Made by a program: the position numbers and the translations under genes. This document shows, in pieces, positions 52,921 to 64,000 of a stretch of DNA of 64,000 nucleotides. Within the stretch, counting starts at the first letter, position 1, and each line of letters starts with the position of its first letter. The notes below the pieces were generated by a model. It was not told the origin of the DNA and ran no database searches. It saw nothing but the letters and a program-made list of their open reading frames with translations. The stretch comes from Tricholoma matsutake (lineage: Eukaryota > Basidiomycota > Agaricomycetes > Agaricales > Tricholomataceae), in the NCBI GenBank assembly GCA_026075535.2, contig AP026542.1:3782001-3846000 (forward strand), in the 5' to 3' direction.

Positions 52921-55900
52921 TTCCGAAATCTAGACTAACAATGAACTTCAAGCCACTTGATCTTGGAAGAAGACCTACAAGTTGCAGGGTATGGAGGGGA
53001 ACGACGCCTTGCCGCCTCTCCATTTATACGCCATTCTGATGCAATTTCCGAGTCACAAACATATTGCGATGAAATGTTGGAAATTACGTTTTGGGCGATA
53101 GACGAGCAATCCGGAGCTTGAAAACATAGTACCCACTTCGGCGCCTCTTAGGGTTTCACGCTTGTCATCGACCGAAGTCAATCGAAGAGTTAATGATCGA
53201 ACTGCCGCAGACCACGACCCGCGATTGTACTAAGGGAGTTTGGCAGGGCTTCAGGTTGCTAAACCTAAAGGAGGAACAAAATCCACGAGTTCGTGACCGG
53301 AGTCTGGATGTGCATGGTCATCTGCAGCTCATTGTCAGGCTTCGCACTGCCTTGGCCTATAGAGAAGGTTCCGAAAAAAACGCAGATCGAACACCACAAA
53401 CGAACACAAGACCTCAGGTTGCAAACCCATAGATAAAATCATAGGGCGAGACGCACGACGCAATAGAGCATGTTTTTCGCTCGTTCCTGAGCGTATTTCG
53501 GTCGAAATGGTCCAACCGAATTGAGTAAGGCAGAAACTAGTACAGCTCATAATAACCTTAAAAACGCGAAAGACAAAACGAAATGACCTACGCGGCGTGG
53601 TCACGTGTGCTGCATGTGCTGTGCGGGGCCCCAAGTATTAGTAATCCTTGGCATTTTTCGGTCGCTCGGTTCCACTTTGACCGGGATGGCTGATTCTAAT
53701 TACATAATTCTTTATGTAAACTGACCGCCACTAGACATACACACTGCATCATGCGAACTTCTCGTCTTGACTCTTGAGTAGACGCTGCTGTATCATAAGA
53801 CATACTAGTAAGTGACGAAACTGCTTTACACCCAGAATTTCACCTACTAATCATTGTCCCAATAGACTTCCTAGCGAAGCGATCCCACGTAATTCGCAGT
53901 TGATCAATTGCCGGCTACACAGAGCTGTCACAATAGACAGGTTCAATGGAATGCCACTGAGTGGCAAGCACAGCCAAGGTTCTAAACCAAGCTAAGTAGC
54001 GAATGCGCTTCTTAGAGGTAGAAGATAATAACCAAACAACCGACTTAACCGCGCTCTCCTCGCCAGGGTTGTCATGGAGTAGGGCCTTTCGATCGGTAAG
54101 GAATCTTGTCCAGCCGTTTTCCGATCTGACAGAAGTTCGCCACCCTTCTACCGTCTTTGCGCGTATGATCTGTTGTGTGCATGTGATCTTACAACAGCAA
54201 ATTCCACTGTTCATTTTGACGCTGAGGGGTGGAAGGTGGAACATGGAGTAAAGAGATGCCGAAGGGCAGATGATATGATCAAATGCCGTTGGAGAAGCAG
54301 TGGGAAGAAGCCGTACGTTGCATCTTCCGTCCTTTGCATTGAAGGCTTTGTGTCCTCACCGACCGTTTTCTCTCTATATCGAGCAGTCAAGAACGACCTA
54401 GAACTGTACGATGATATGGGTCCCTCGCTAGTATGCTTCTACTATACTCCTATGCATACTCAGACCACGCACAGGCAATCGGCTCACTGACACGCCAGTT
54501 GACGACGTTTGTAAGTCAGCGCAGCTTCTACCCACGACCAAGGTGATTTGCGTGAAGTCTTCTCTACTGCAGATCCATGCATTTACATCCATCCTCTACG
54601 ATTGCCTTGACGGATTATTCAAAGGTTTCGATCCGTTGAAATCGTGAGACGACCGACAAAAGAGTCCTCTTATTGAGGTGTAATAGCGAGCTTACCGATC
54701 TGGACAAATTATTTCAAATCTGAGGCTGGCGGTGTGGTTGGAAACGCTCTGACGATTCTGGGTCAGAATGTCAGACAAACCAATACTAGCTCTGTGCTAT
54801 CTTAGCGACTGTAATCTCTGAGAACATATTTCTAGATTTGTTGCTTCGATCTTAGACGTTGGAGGGACCTCAACTGATGTATCTTAGTCTAGGTTAGATG
54901 AAAGGTACGAGACCGTGACTACTACTGCCGGTATCACCATGAAATCGCCGCCGCTCGATATCAACTGTGGGTGGTGAGCGCCTGTTACTGTGCAGTGTTC
55001 GTTTTTCTTCGCTGGGGCTGAAAGGGTGGGTGTAGAACCTGTTCAGGCATGTTACCAGTAACTATTTTATTCTCCTTTCCTCTTCTCAAATTCTCGGTGT
55101 TCGTCTCTGGATTCTGAATCCTAGGACAGGGGTTCCACTCGCAAGCCTGCTCGGTCTGGTCAGTTCCATGAAATGTTTTGATAACTACCTATGAGGATTT
55201 AGGCACCGGAGAAAGTATATCTCCTCGACAATAATCCTCATGAGATTGCCAATAAGTTGAAGTGCCGATATATGCCCGCTATAATTGAAGCCCAGAGACG
55301 TACATCGAAGCGTATGTGTTGAGTCTCGTGTAATACCCGGGGCACTGACTAATTTCTGTCGCCATTAACAAGCACCAACGCAGCCTGGTTAGTTCCGTGA
55401 AAATATTTTGACAACTTGATAACTCTTGATAACTAGATCTCAGAAATAACTCTCACGAGATTGTCAACAAGATGAAGTGCCGATATATGCCCGCTGTAAT
55501 TGAAGCTCAGAGACGTGTAAAATCGAAGCATATGTGTAATAGTACCCTGGGCACTTACTCATTTTCCGGCGGAAATAAGTAAGTCTGAGTTTCGCTTTCC
55601 ATTTCTCGACACAACCTAACGCTGCCGCACGGGTTCCAATTGGGAATTGCTCCCCCTCTCGCGTTCCAACACGTTTCCTGAGGCCTGACACCGTTCTCTT
55701 TGCCTACCACCATGTAAAATAAAGAGAACTCGGACGAGGTTTCTTCGCAATCACACCCAAGAAAGCAGTTTCGCGCAAAGGATTTTAAAGGTATTAGGAA
55801 ACACAGATTTTATTACTGTAGACACCTGTAGAATGCCCTCAGCTTTGCAGTAAGTTTCTACCAAGCTCCTAAACTTTCAAAAAAAGAGCTTGTTCAACAA

Positions 55901-56108
55901 CGGTTTTCAACCAAATTTCTGACAAGTCCCACAAATTTCTCATTTCATTGTGATTCAATCATCATCAAACAATGAATGATGTTAGATAAGCCTCAACCCG
56001 TCATATCGATAATTGATAATGCGTGTCTATCAATTGCTTCGTGCACCCCTAATATGAAATGGCCAAATAAAATGTTGTCATCTCACCACCACCACCCTGC
56101 CTATCTAC
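52921..56108. other. 3.2-kb host-like intergenic stretch, no gene recognised
   Basis: CpG-normal sequence upstream of the DyP gene. ORFs such as 54173-54490 (+) and 53915-54244 (-) have no recognisable domain, and coding on either strand is unproven. It contains a diverged tandem duplication at 55157-55580. The approach to 56108 has CACCACCACCACC just before the Myb/SANT ATG. Confidence 0.45.
55157..55580 (+). repeat. Diverged tandem duplication of about 210 bp
   Basis: Unit 1 (about 55157-55370) and unit 2 (about 55384-55580) share GTGCCGATATATGCCCGCT, ATTGAAGC(C/T)CAGAGACGT and TGGT(C/T)AGTTCC(A/G)TGAAA in the same order, with indels. No coding frame is conserved. Confidence 0.7.
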
Positions 56109-57438
56109 ATGAGTATGCATAGCAAACAGAAGACTCCCAAAGCTTCCGATACATCCTATTGGACTCCAGTGGACGAGGCAAACCTTCTTGAGTTCCTGAT
56201 GACACAAGGAGCCATTCCAGGTGCCAATTACAAGCCACAGGTTTGGAGTGAAGCTGCTAGTAGGATGAAGAATCCACTGGAGAGAGGTGCACTAAAGACA
56301 GCCAATTTTTGCAAAACAAAATGTGGGGCAGGTAAGTCAGTATGATAGATATCCCTGCTATGCAACTTAATCTATTTCAGATGAAGAAACACTACCTTAA
56401 TGCCATTGAGCCACTCTCAAGGCTATCAGGAATACCATGGAACCCTCATACAGGGGTTGGCTTCACCCAGGATACACCTGCCTTGGTGTGAGGTGTATGG
56501 CAAACCTATGTTGTGGTATGTACTGTCAAAATATCTCATTTATTACATGCATTTACATTGAAACAGAATCACAAATCTGCACAGCTATATGAGAATGGCT
56601 ATTCACTTTTCAACAGCTTACAAATCCTTGTTCCTTCCAATGTCAAGGGACAGAAGGTGTATCATGGCTGCCTTGGCCCACACCCACAGAGTGCTGCAAT
56701 GGAAACCAATGATGCAAATACTTTGGATGATGGGGAGGATGATGGAGATCTGGAGAATCTGGATGATGAGCAGGGAGTCAATGATGAAGGAGCCAATACT
56801 TCAAATGGCATTGGAGCAGTCAGTAGTGGGATAGCAGGTCTCACTCTCTCATAGTGGGACCTCAGGCTGCGGCTGGTGCTGAATGTGTAGTGGGTGATGG
56901 ATCAGGTGGTGATAGTAGTAATAGAGGGTTGTCAGATGGTGACAGACATCCAATGCCTCCCCCATCATCTCTGTCAGTCACGTCAAAGTGCTCATTCTCT
57001 GCAGTAGATGGTGCTACCGATTCATCCACTCTTCCTCCCTCAGCATCACAGGTCCCATTGACATCAACAGTATCATGTGACACATCATCAAGCTCTTCTA
57101 AATGAGGATGCATGACTGGTGCAATCACTTTAACTCATATCAGAAACAACTTTGCAGATTTCAATGCCACATTTCAGTTTGGTATTAATGAGGAGCAGGA
57201 GCGACATCAAGCACAAATGGCAGAATGACAGACACATGGGCAGGAGTGTGTACAGGCTGTGTTGCAGGCCCAGGAGATGGAAACATACCTCAACAACAAT
57301 GAACTTGCTGTGCTTATTGAAGTTTATGGGGAGCATAATGCTGCAAAAGCTTACCTCAGGATCAAGACATCTGAGCTTTGCAAAGCCTGGATAAAGCATA
57401 AGTTAAATGTGTTAGATATGACACCATCATTTGCATAG
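56109..57438 (+). pseudogene. Myb/SANT-like protein of a Harbinger-type transposon
   Basis: The ATG at 56109 opens a Myb/SANT-like domain: SYWTPVDEANLLEFLMTQGA, NYKPQVWSEAASRM, ALKTANFCKTKCGA. An intron near 56332-56379 leads to MKKHYLNAIEPLSRLSGIPW with a TGA (CGA expected) before GVWQTYVV. A second intron (about 56515-56566, GTATGT...AACAG) is followed by NHKSAQLYENGYSLFNSLQI. An acidic/Ser-rich linker leads to a C-terminal helical region (RHQAQMAE-stop-QTHGQECV, YLNNNELAVLIEVYGEHNAA, KAYLRIKTSELCKAWIKHKL) with its stop at 57438. In Harbinger elements the Myb-like partner binds the transposon ends and imports the transposase. The first exon junction is out of phase, so this copy is decayed. 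Confidence 0.72.
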
Positions 57439-57528
57439 ATTTTTTTGTAATATTCAGTTTTATGTAAACTTGAATGTATGTCAATTTGACTTGGATGTTT
57501 TCATACTCTCTAAAAGTAACACTACAGT

Positions 57529-58286
57529 TAGTGCTTTAAGGTCCAGTTTGGTTCAGTTTTTAGCCCAAAATCTGAAGAACCAAAACTGCAACCAGTCCAT
57601 AGTTTCTCCAAATCTTGCCAAAACCAAACTGAACTGCATATAATGGTTCATGTAGCCAGTGGGGCATGAACCAGACTGGTTATAACCAGTCAATAACTGG
57701 ACTATAGAGTAATTAGTACACAAGGTGTGAATTTCTCATTTATGTAATAATTCATTGAAAACTGACTACCTGATCACAGGAAAAACCCATGAGTCAGGTC
57801 ACCATGAGATGTGGGTTCCTTTCCCACAATGATATACCCCACACTTCAGGGCACCATGAGGTGCAGGTTTCTCAGTTCTGTAATAATTTGTTGAAAAGAT
57901 ATGAAATTATTACAGAAATAAGAAACCTGCACCTCATGGTGCCCTGAGGTGTGGAATATATCATTGTGGGAAAGGAACCCACACTTCATGGTGACCTGAC
58001 TCACAGGTTTTTTTCCTGTGATCAGGTAGCCTGGATATGTACATAGTTATACTGTTGTATATAATTATATATTTGTTACATTCTAACTTAGGGACCATAA
58101 GTCTAGTTGAGAACTGGTCTAAACCAGTCCTCGACAGTCCTAGTAAGTGTTGACAAGAATGAAAACTGAGGACCAGACCGCTTCAAGAAGTGGTCAAACC
58201 AGGACCAAAAGTCTGGTTACATTGGTTAAGGTCTGGTTTGGTTCCTGGTCTTTTTTCAGTCTGTTGGACTGGACTTTTAAGCACTA
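57529..58286. mobile_element. hAT-like element, copy 3 (758 bp)
   Basis: Ends TAGTGCTTTAAGGTCCAGTT and GGACTTTTAAGCACTA, flanked by ACTACAGT at 57521-57528 and 58287-58294. Same TIR family as the copies at 43660 and 48537, but with CpG lost in the TIR (GGTCCAG for GGTCCGG). It lies between the two convergent Harbinger genes. Confidence 0.9.
57766..58029. repeat. 264-bp near-perfect palindrome inside hAT-like copy 3
   Basis: The left arm from CTACCTGATCACAGGAAAAA is matched by TTTTTCCTGTGATCAGGTAG ending at 58029. Arms of about 125 bp meet near 57897. Only a few mismatches are visible by eye. Confidence 0.88.
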
Positions 58287-58368
58287 ACTACAGTCAAACT
58301 CTCAAGGACACTGTGGCTACTTGTACATATGAAAAATACCAATGCAGCATAGTAATGAACCAGAATTC

Positions 58369-59015
58369 ATTATCCATTGTCAGGTAGATCTTCCAGTTGC
58401 TCACCTCCCTCACAAACAATGCATTGATAATCATTCCACATAGCTTGTGCAATTTGCTCTCACTTTTCATCAGCATGATCACGATCTGCAGCTGTCAGCA
58501 CATGCATCACAAGATTTCCAATCCCTGGATCATCCACCCAAATATGTGAGTAGTCAAGTTCAGTCATATTAGTATAATCTTTGATATCAGAAGGATCATG
58601 TCAATGAATGAAATTGTGTGGAGCACAAAGTGCTGGGGGAATCCTTGCCTGGATATCCATGTTATACTCCAGAGCAAGGAGAAGAATGCAAAACTGCTGC
58701 TTGAGAATGCCAAAAATGCATTCAATTACATTTTGAGCTGATGCGTGATGTAAATTGAAGAGCTCCTGCACATTTGATAGCCTAGTAAATACTGATCAGA
58801 AATAGATAAATAAAATTATGGCTGAAGGTATTGACACCGGACTCATGCTCAACCCCACTCAGCCAGATGGTATCTGACACCTTGGTAAGGAACCAAAAGT
58901 TTGGGACAAAGGGGAAAGCCAGCATCAGCAAGGTAGTACTTTCCACTTGGAATAGGAAAGTCAGTCTGGCGAGCATTGTGAAAAATGAGTGCATCTGTTG
59001 CAGACCCCTCCCATC
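58369..59015 (-). pseudogene. Harbinger DDE transposase, C-terminal part
   Basis: Minus strand from 59015: WEGSATDALIFHNARQTDFP, GKYYLADAGFPLCPKLLVPY, QGVRYHLAEW. After a gap that could be an intron (about 58840-58775) come LFNLHHASAQNVIECIFGIL and QARIPPALCAPHNFIH. Asp of SATDA, Asp of LADAG and Glu of NVIECIFG match the catalytic triad of the family. An acidic tail ends at the TAA at 58369. Two in-frame TGA codons (FIH-stop-HDPSD, DEK-stop-EQIAQ) sit at expected Arg positions. The N-terminal half was displaced by the insertion of gypsy F at 59016 and lies beyond the window. Confidence 0.82.
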
Positions 59016-59417
59016 TGTTAGGAAACCACCCCATTACCTAATAAACTTTCATTTTTATTTTATTATGTCAAATTATGCTACATGACGCCAAATGACGCTA
59101 CATTTTGATAGCGTGAGAATTTTATTTCGCACGCATCAAAATGTACGTGCATGTACGAGTGCGTCGGTAACAACAATGTACAATATATGTAACATAGTAT
59201 ATAAACCCTAAATATATGCCTAGGGGACCCCAGTTGTGTTCTCTTAGGTATTCCACCTACATTTTTGGTGTGAAAGGCCTATCTCAACAAACTCACCTAT
59301 TAATAACCCCTCGCATCAAAACCATCAATTCCCCCATCACGAGCGCGGATCCCGCCCCCTTCTTGTAGAGAGAACCCGCACGGTCTTAGCTAGCAGATAG
59401 TGGGTGTCGCCCTAACA
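59016..59417 (+). repeat. 5' LTR of gypsy F
   Basis: 402 bp, ends TGTTAGG...CCTAACA, the same family as the solo LTR at 7900-8301. It keeps CpGs that are TG or CA in the solo copy, so it is younger. Confidence 0.88.
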
Positions 59418-59903
59418 GAAGAACACAACTACCCATATCAGTGCACCTTCTCTTACTTGCGCATACGTCATTGTTTCACCGCGCCACATCCAATTACTCA
59501 TCCTTTTGGCATGAGCCGGAAGTACTTGTATATATGTAATCTACCTTTTCTTTCGTAAGCTGATGCCAGGCCTCACCTTACATTGCGACTGCCAGTGATC
59601 AAGAGGCAGCGCTCATCATTAGGACAGCTGCAACCAGACAACCGATCGGATCTGGTTTAGTTATGATTTACATCACTCTATTCAGATGACTATTTTAGTT
59701 ACAAGCTGAATTCAGTGATATCTCCGAGATCAGGCACTGTTGGAAGGGTTATTGATCTGAAGTGTCAAAATAGGCGCCTGATGAATGATGAACCATTGAC
59801 GAACCTCGACGAACCTTATCATGTGACCCGTAAACATTTGGAGAGGTCTCGAAGAAAAATTTTGAATTTGTTGAAGAAGTGATTCATCACAGATTCTACA
59901 ATT

Positions 59904-61001
59904 ATGTCCAAACCTTCAACTTCTAATCCCGGTCCTAATCCTGTTCCCATACCAGCACTAGAGGCGAAAATTGATGTGCTCACAGCGCAAATGTTGCAAT
60001 TAGTGTCAGTATTGGCAGCATCACAGCCCAGACAAGCGGAAGTACAGCCAGAGACGACAGGAGAAAGAGATGATGAGATGGAGGAGATGGTGGAGTGGAT
60101 ATCGCAGGAGGATGAGACAGTGGAGAAATCTGGAAATGGAAAAGTGCACTTACCAAAGTATGCGCCCCTGCAAATCTTTGATGGTACCATGGAGAATACA
60201 AAATCCTTCATCAGCTCTATAGTATTGTACATCCATGGGAGGAAGCCAGAGTTTCATACAGCCGAGTCTAGGATTATGTTTGCTCTCTCATACATTCAGG
60301 GGGGGAAAGCACAGTTCTGGAGAAACGAGGCTATTAATCAAATTGCCGTGGGAAATAAACCATTTGCAACCTTCAAGGAATTTCTGGAGAGATTGGAGGC
60401 ACAGTTTGGAGACCCTAATCCAAAGGCGACAGCCAATGCTAAATTAAAGACCATGGGCCAAGGTTCCTTAACGGCGGATGAATTTATTTTGCAGTTCAAA
60501 GCAGAAGCTTCGCAAATGGACATGGGAGAAGCCACATTGGTAGAGTTTTTGAAAGCAGGATTAAATCCCTCTTTATTCAAGTCTATCTACTGACTACCTT
60601 CTATGCCAGAGAAGTTGGATGAGTGGTATAATTGGGCAATGCACCTTGACTGGCAATATCGGCAGGAACAGGCGGAGTCAAAGTTGATGTATGGAAGTAG
60701 TAAATTTGGAAAGTCATCAGGAGGAAAGTCCGAGAAAGGAAAGGCGCCTCAGGCGCAAGCTCCGAGGGCACAGCCACTGGCCATGGCAGTGACACCTATA
60801 GTTACGGAGTCAGCAGCACCAGCAGAGGCAATGGAGGTTGATCAAGTGGGGAGACGAGCCCCACTTAAATGTTTTAACTGTGGGCAATTAGGACACATTT
60901 CTAAGAATTGTAAGCAGAAGAGAAAGATCAGGGGAGCTACAATTGAGGAAGTGAAGCCAGAGGAAGGCAGGCAGGAGAATTTTGTGGAAGAGTCCCAGTG
61001 A
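59904..61001 (+). pseudogene. gag: gag of gypsy F
   Basis: The ATG at 59904 opens MSKPSTSNPGPNPVPIPALE, then a helical region and the capsid domain: LQIFDGTMENTKSFISSIVL, ALSYIQGGKAQFWRNEAINQ, FKEFLERLEAQFGDPNPKAT, KAEASQMDMGEATLVEFLKA. A single TGA at 60591-60593 (SIY-stop-LPSM, Arg expected) splits it. The second part ends with the zinc knuckle LKCFNCGQLGHISKNCKQKR at about 60867-60925. The gag stop at 61001 overlaps pol in another register, as in family A. Apart from the one stop it is intact. Confidence 0.9.
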
Positions 61002-64000
61002 AGGTTTCCCCATTGGTGACCCAGAATCGTTACAATGTATTAGTATCTGAGGAAACCCAGAGTAAATCAGAAAAGGAAATCGAGGAGGAGTACAACTGTT
61101 GCAAATCACGTGACAAAGAAAATTGTCACATGTCATTTCTGAAAACCCCTAAATTCTTTATTTGCTCTGCACGAATAGAACCCGAAATCACCTTGACTGT
61201 GGGACTGAAGACAGTGGACACACATGCAGCTATTGATGTGGAAGCGTTGCTTGACAGTGGTGCTACAGGATTATTTATTAATCGATCCTTAATTACCGGA
61301 AACGGTATTAACACACGCAAGCTGGCGCAACCTATAATGGTGTACAATATTGACGGAACAGTCAATCGTGGAGGAACTATCAAGGCGGAGGTGACTATGG
61401 TACTAAAGTATCAGGAGCATCAGGAGCGAGCCATATTCGAAGTGTGCGATCTTGGGAAAACCAATCTAATAATAGGATGTCCATGGTTATGGAAGCATAA
61501 TCCCGAAATTGATTGGAAAACTGGGAAAGTACAAATGACTCGTTGTCCTAAGGAATGTAATGTGTATGGGAGGAAGATGAAGAAGGAAAAAAGGAAAAAG
61601 AAAGAGAAAGAACATCCAAGAAAGTATTCTGTTACGATGGAGGAAGTGGAGGATGAGGAAATGCCAAATGGGGAAGTTCCGATCATGATCGAGAAAGAAG
61701 AGCAGAAGCAAACCTTTAAAGCAGTTCATGGAGGACAGTCATGGGACAAGAATATCGTGAAGGTGGAGAAGCCAGTGGAGGAATGGGTGCCAAAAGTGTA
61801 TCATGAACATTTGTCAGTGTTCCAAAAGAAGGAGTCTGAGCGAATGCCGGTGTGGAAGCCATGGGATCATGTGATTGAGATGAAGCCAGGGTTTGTGCTG
61901 AAGAAGTCGAAGGTATATCCATTATCTCCAATGGAACAAGAAGAAGTGGATGCATTCCTGAAGGAGCAATTGTGCAAAGGATACATACAACCTTCGAAAT
62001 CACTGCAGACATCACCAATATTCTTCGTGCCCAAAAAAGACCAAAGGAAGAGGATGTGTACTGATTATAGGTATCTGAACGAGTGGACAGTGAAGAACGC
62101 GTACCCCCTGCCGTTGATCTCAGAAATAATTGATAAGGTGGGAAAAGCCAAGGTCTTTACAAAATTGGATTTACGATGGGGATACAACAATGTATGAATA
62201 AAGAAAGGAGATGAGTGGAAGGCTGCATTTGCCATGCGTCGAGGATCCTTCGAGCCGCTTGTCATGTTTTTTGGGATGACTAATAGTCCCCCAACCTTTC
62301 AAAATATGATGAACAACATTTTCAAGGACGTAATAGACAAAGGCGTGGTAATAATATTTATTGACGACATTCTGATATTCACGGAGGATGAAGAGAATCA
62401 TGAGGCAATAGTGCAGGAGGTGTTATGGAGGTTGGCAGAGAATGATCTATTTTTGAAACCAGAGAAGTGTGTGTTTGGGGCAAGCGAGATCGAGTTCCTA
62501 GGATTATTGATCGGCCCTGACGGGATCAAAATGGATCTGATCAAGGTACAGGCAATCACAGATTGGCCTGCGCCCACCCGTGTCAAGGAGGTTCAAGCCT
62601 TCTTGGGACTCGCAAATTATTATCGTCGCTTTGTGCACAATTTTTTTAAAATTGCTGCACCATTACATAACCTTACGTGAAAGGGAGTAGTATGGAGGTG
62701 GGGAGAGCAGCAGCAGACAGCGTTTGAGGAGTTGAAGAGGAAGTTTGTGGAGGGACCAATATTAGCCCCAGTAGATTTCACATGCCCTTTGCGAGTGGAA
62801 TCCGATGCATCCGATTTTGCTACTGGAGCAGTGTTATCAATACTGTGCGAAGATGACAAATGGCATCCTTGTGCATACTTGTCAAAAGGGTTGAATGATG
62901 TGGAGAGGAATTATGATGTGCATGACAAAGAGATGTTGGGGATAATACGAGCATTGGAGGCATGGAGGCATTATTTGGAGGGATGTACACATCAGATTGA
63001 GATCTGGACGGATCATCAAAATCTGCAATACTTCATGTCCACTAAAAAGCTTAATCACCGGCAAGCACGTTGGGCACTATTCCTATCGCGTTTCAATTTT
63101 CACTTGGTCCACAAAGCGGGAAGCTTAATGAGGAAAGTAGATGCATTATCCAGACGTATTGATCATAAAAGGGGGGTGGAGGAGGACAATAAAAATGTTA
63201 CCTTACTCAAACCCGAATACTTTCGCATTTGCGCTATGCGTCAAGGGCATCTATTAATAGATAGCTCGGAAACGGAAATGTTGTCTAAAATTAGACAATG
63301 CTTGGAAATGGACGATGAGGTAGTGGAAGCCATGAAAGCTCTGAAGGGAGAGAAGAAAGGTAATATCAAAGGAGATGAATGGGCTGAGGAACAAGGGTTG
63401 GTGTTGTTTCGAGGAAAAGTGTATGTACCAAAGGATCAGGATTTGCGAAGGGAGATCGTCCGGTTACATCACAATATGCCAATTGCCGGACACCCAGGAA
63501 GATGGAAGACATTGGAATTAGTAATGAGAAATTATTGGTGGCCTGGAATTTCGAAGTATGTGTTGGGGCATGTGGATGAATGTGATACGTGCATGAGGGG
63601 GAAGAAATTTCCAGAGAAACCTGCAGGAAAATTAATGCCGAACCCTATACCTAAAGCGCTGTGGCGAGATATATCTGTGGATTTTATTACCGGATTACCT
63701 GAGGCTCAAGGGTACAATGCAATATTCGTAGTATGTGACCGCTTTACAAAGGAGGTCCATATTATTCCTACTACTACAGAAACCTCATCATTGGGCTTGG
63801 CACGCCTCTATCTAAATCAGGTATGGCGGTTACATGGGTTACCTGATACCATTATCTCCGATCGCGGACCACAATTTGCTTCTGCATTTATGTGAGAACT
63901 AAACAACATATTGGGAATTCAAACTAAATTATCTATGGCATATCATCCGCAGACTGATGGGCAGACAGAGAGAATGAATCAGGAGTTGGAGCAGTACCTA
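60998..64000 (+). pseudogene. pol: pol of gypsy F (3' end beyond window)
   Basis: Protease: VEALLDSGATGLFINRSLI, NLIIGCPWLWKHNPEIDW. RT: GYIQPSKSLQTSPIFFVPKK, CTDYRYLNEWTVKNAYPLPL, then VVIIFIDDILIFTEDEENHE with FIDD at about 62358. RNase H: VESDASDFATGAVLSI, EIWTDHQNLQYFMSTKKLNH. Integrase: zinc finger MPIAGHPGRWKTLEL...DECDTCMRGK, catalytic [53 protein letters not shown]. The only breaks are TGA at 62195-62197, about 62678 and 63893, all at positions that are Arg in family A. The chromodomain would follow the window. Confidence 0.92.

Larger units (their letters stand above)
59016..64000 (+). mobile_element. Ty3/gypsy element F, runs off the right edge
   Basis: The 402-bp 5' LTR (59016-59417), a 486-bp leader without genes, gag and most of pol are present. 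The left target-site candidate is CCATC (59011-59015); its partner should be beyond base 64000. It inserted into the Harbinger transposase gene. It is related to but distinct from family A. Confidence 0.88.

Noticed and set aside
53193..54490. Short ORFs upstream of the DyP gene as host genes
   Set aside because: Overlapping ORFs on both strands with no recognisable motif, splice pattern or conservation visible by eye.
59016..59417. Second solo LTR of the 7900-8301 family
   Set aside because: No 5-bp duplication is present at both sides, and gag-pol follows directly in the right orientation; it is better read as the 5' LTR of element F.

Overview
This is a transposon-dominated stretch of a fungal nuclear genome, most likely an Agaricomycete (mushroom-forming basidiomycete). 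The evidence is the roughly 40-60 bp GT-AG introns, a DyP peroxidase, basidiomycete-type KDZ/CxC5, BTB, Harbinger and Ty3/gypsy families, and the near absence of ordinary genes. One gypsy family has a 426-bp LTR and about 6 kb length. From memory that resembles marY1 of Tricholoma, but I could not check this.

Layout: 1-3047 (minus) is a decayed RT/RNase H element, probably of the DIRS/Ngaro type. 3640-5822 is a KDZ-associated CxC5-like relic split by a 380-bp foldback element. 5916-11945 is an old gypsy copy (family A), itself hit by a solo LTR. 12357-30117 is a nest at least three levels deep: a TA-flanked MITE contains gypsy B (12446-29766), which contains a young family A copy (17079-23051), a TA-flanked element with a minisatellite (23984-25965) and a hAT-like element (27322-28924). 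Gypsy B also carries an antisense accessory gene. 30288-33421 is a host island with a nucleoporin-like gene and an uncharacterised gene. 33422-39094 is gypsy C with both LTRs. 39453-50316 is a small LTR element (D) with a single non-gypsy ORF, expanded by a 7.1-kb TIR transposon (E) that encodes an integrase-core transposase, a companion protein and a BTB/POZ gene. Both D and E are further hit by hAT-like elements. 50321-56108 is the second host island, with the DyP peroxidase. 56109-59015 is a Harbinger element (Myb/SANT protein plus DDE transposase). 59016-64000 is gypsy F, which runs off the window.

Nested boundaries could be fixed by eye because each insertion has matching target duplications: 5 bp for A (young), B, C and the solo LTR; 8 bp for hAT-like elements; 6 bp for E; 4 bp for D; TA for two MITEs. 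Broken reading frames in nearly all elements are interrupted mainly by TGA where CGA (Arg) is expected, the signature of CpG deamination. The young A copy keeps its CpGs and the old A copy has lost them.

Most unusual: (i) transposon E with a head-to-head BTB gene sharing a 123-bp promoter with the transposase; (ii) element D, a compact LTR element encoding a Gly/Glu-repeat protein instead of gag-pol; (iii) a hairpin-intron-exon module with paired base changes in its hairpin stem, present in three unrelated TIR elements; (iv) the antisense gene inside gypsy B.
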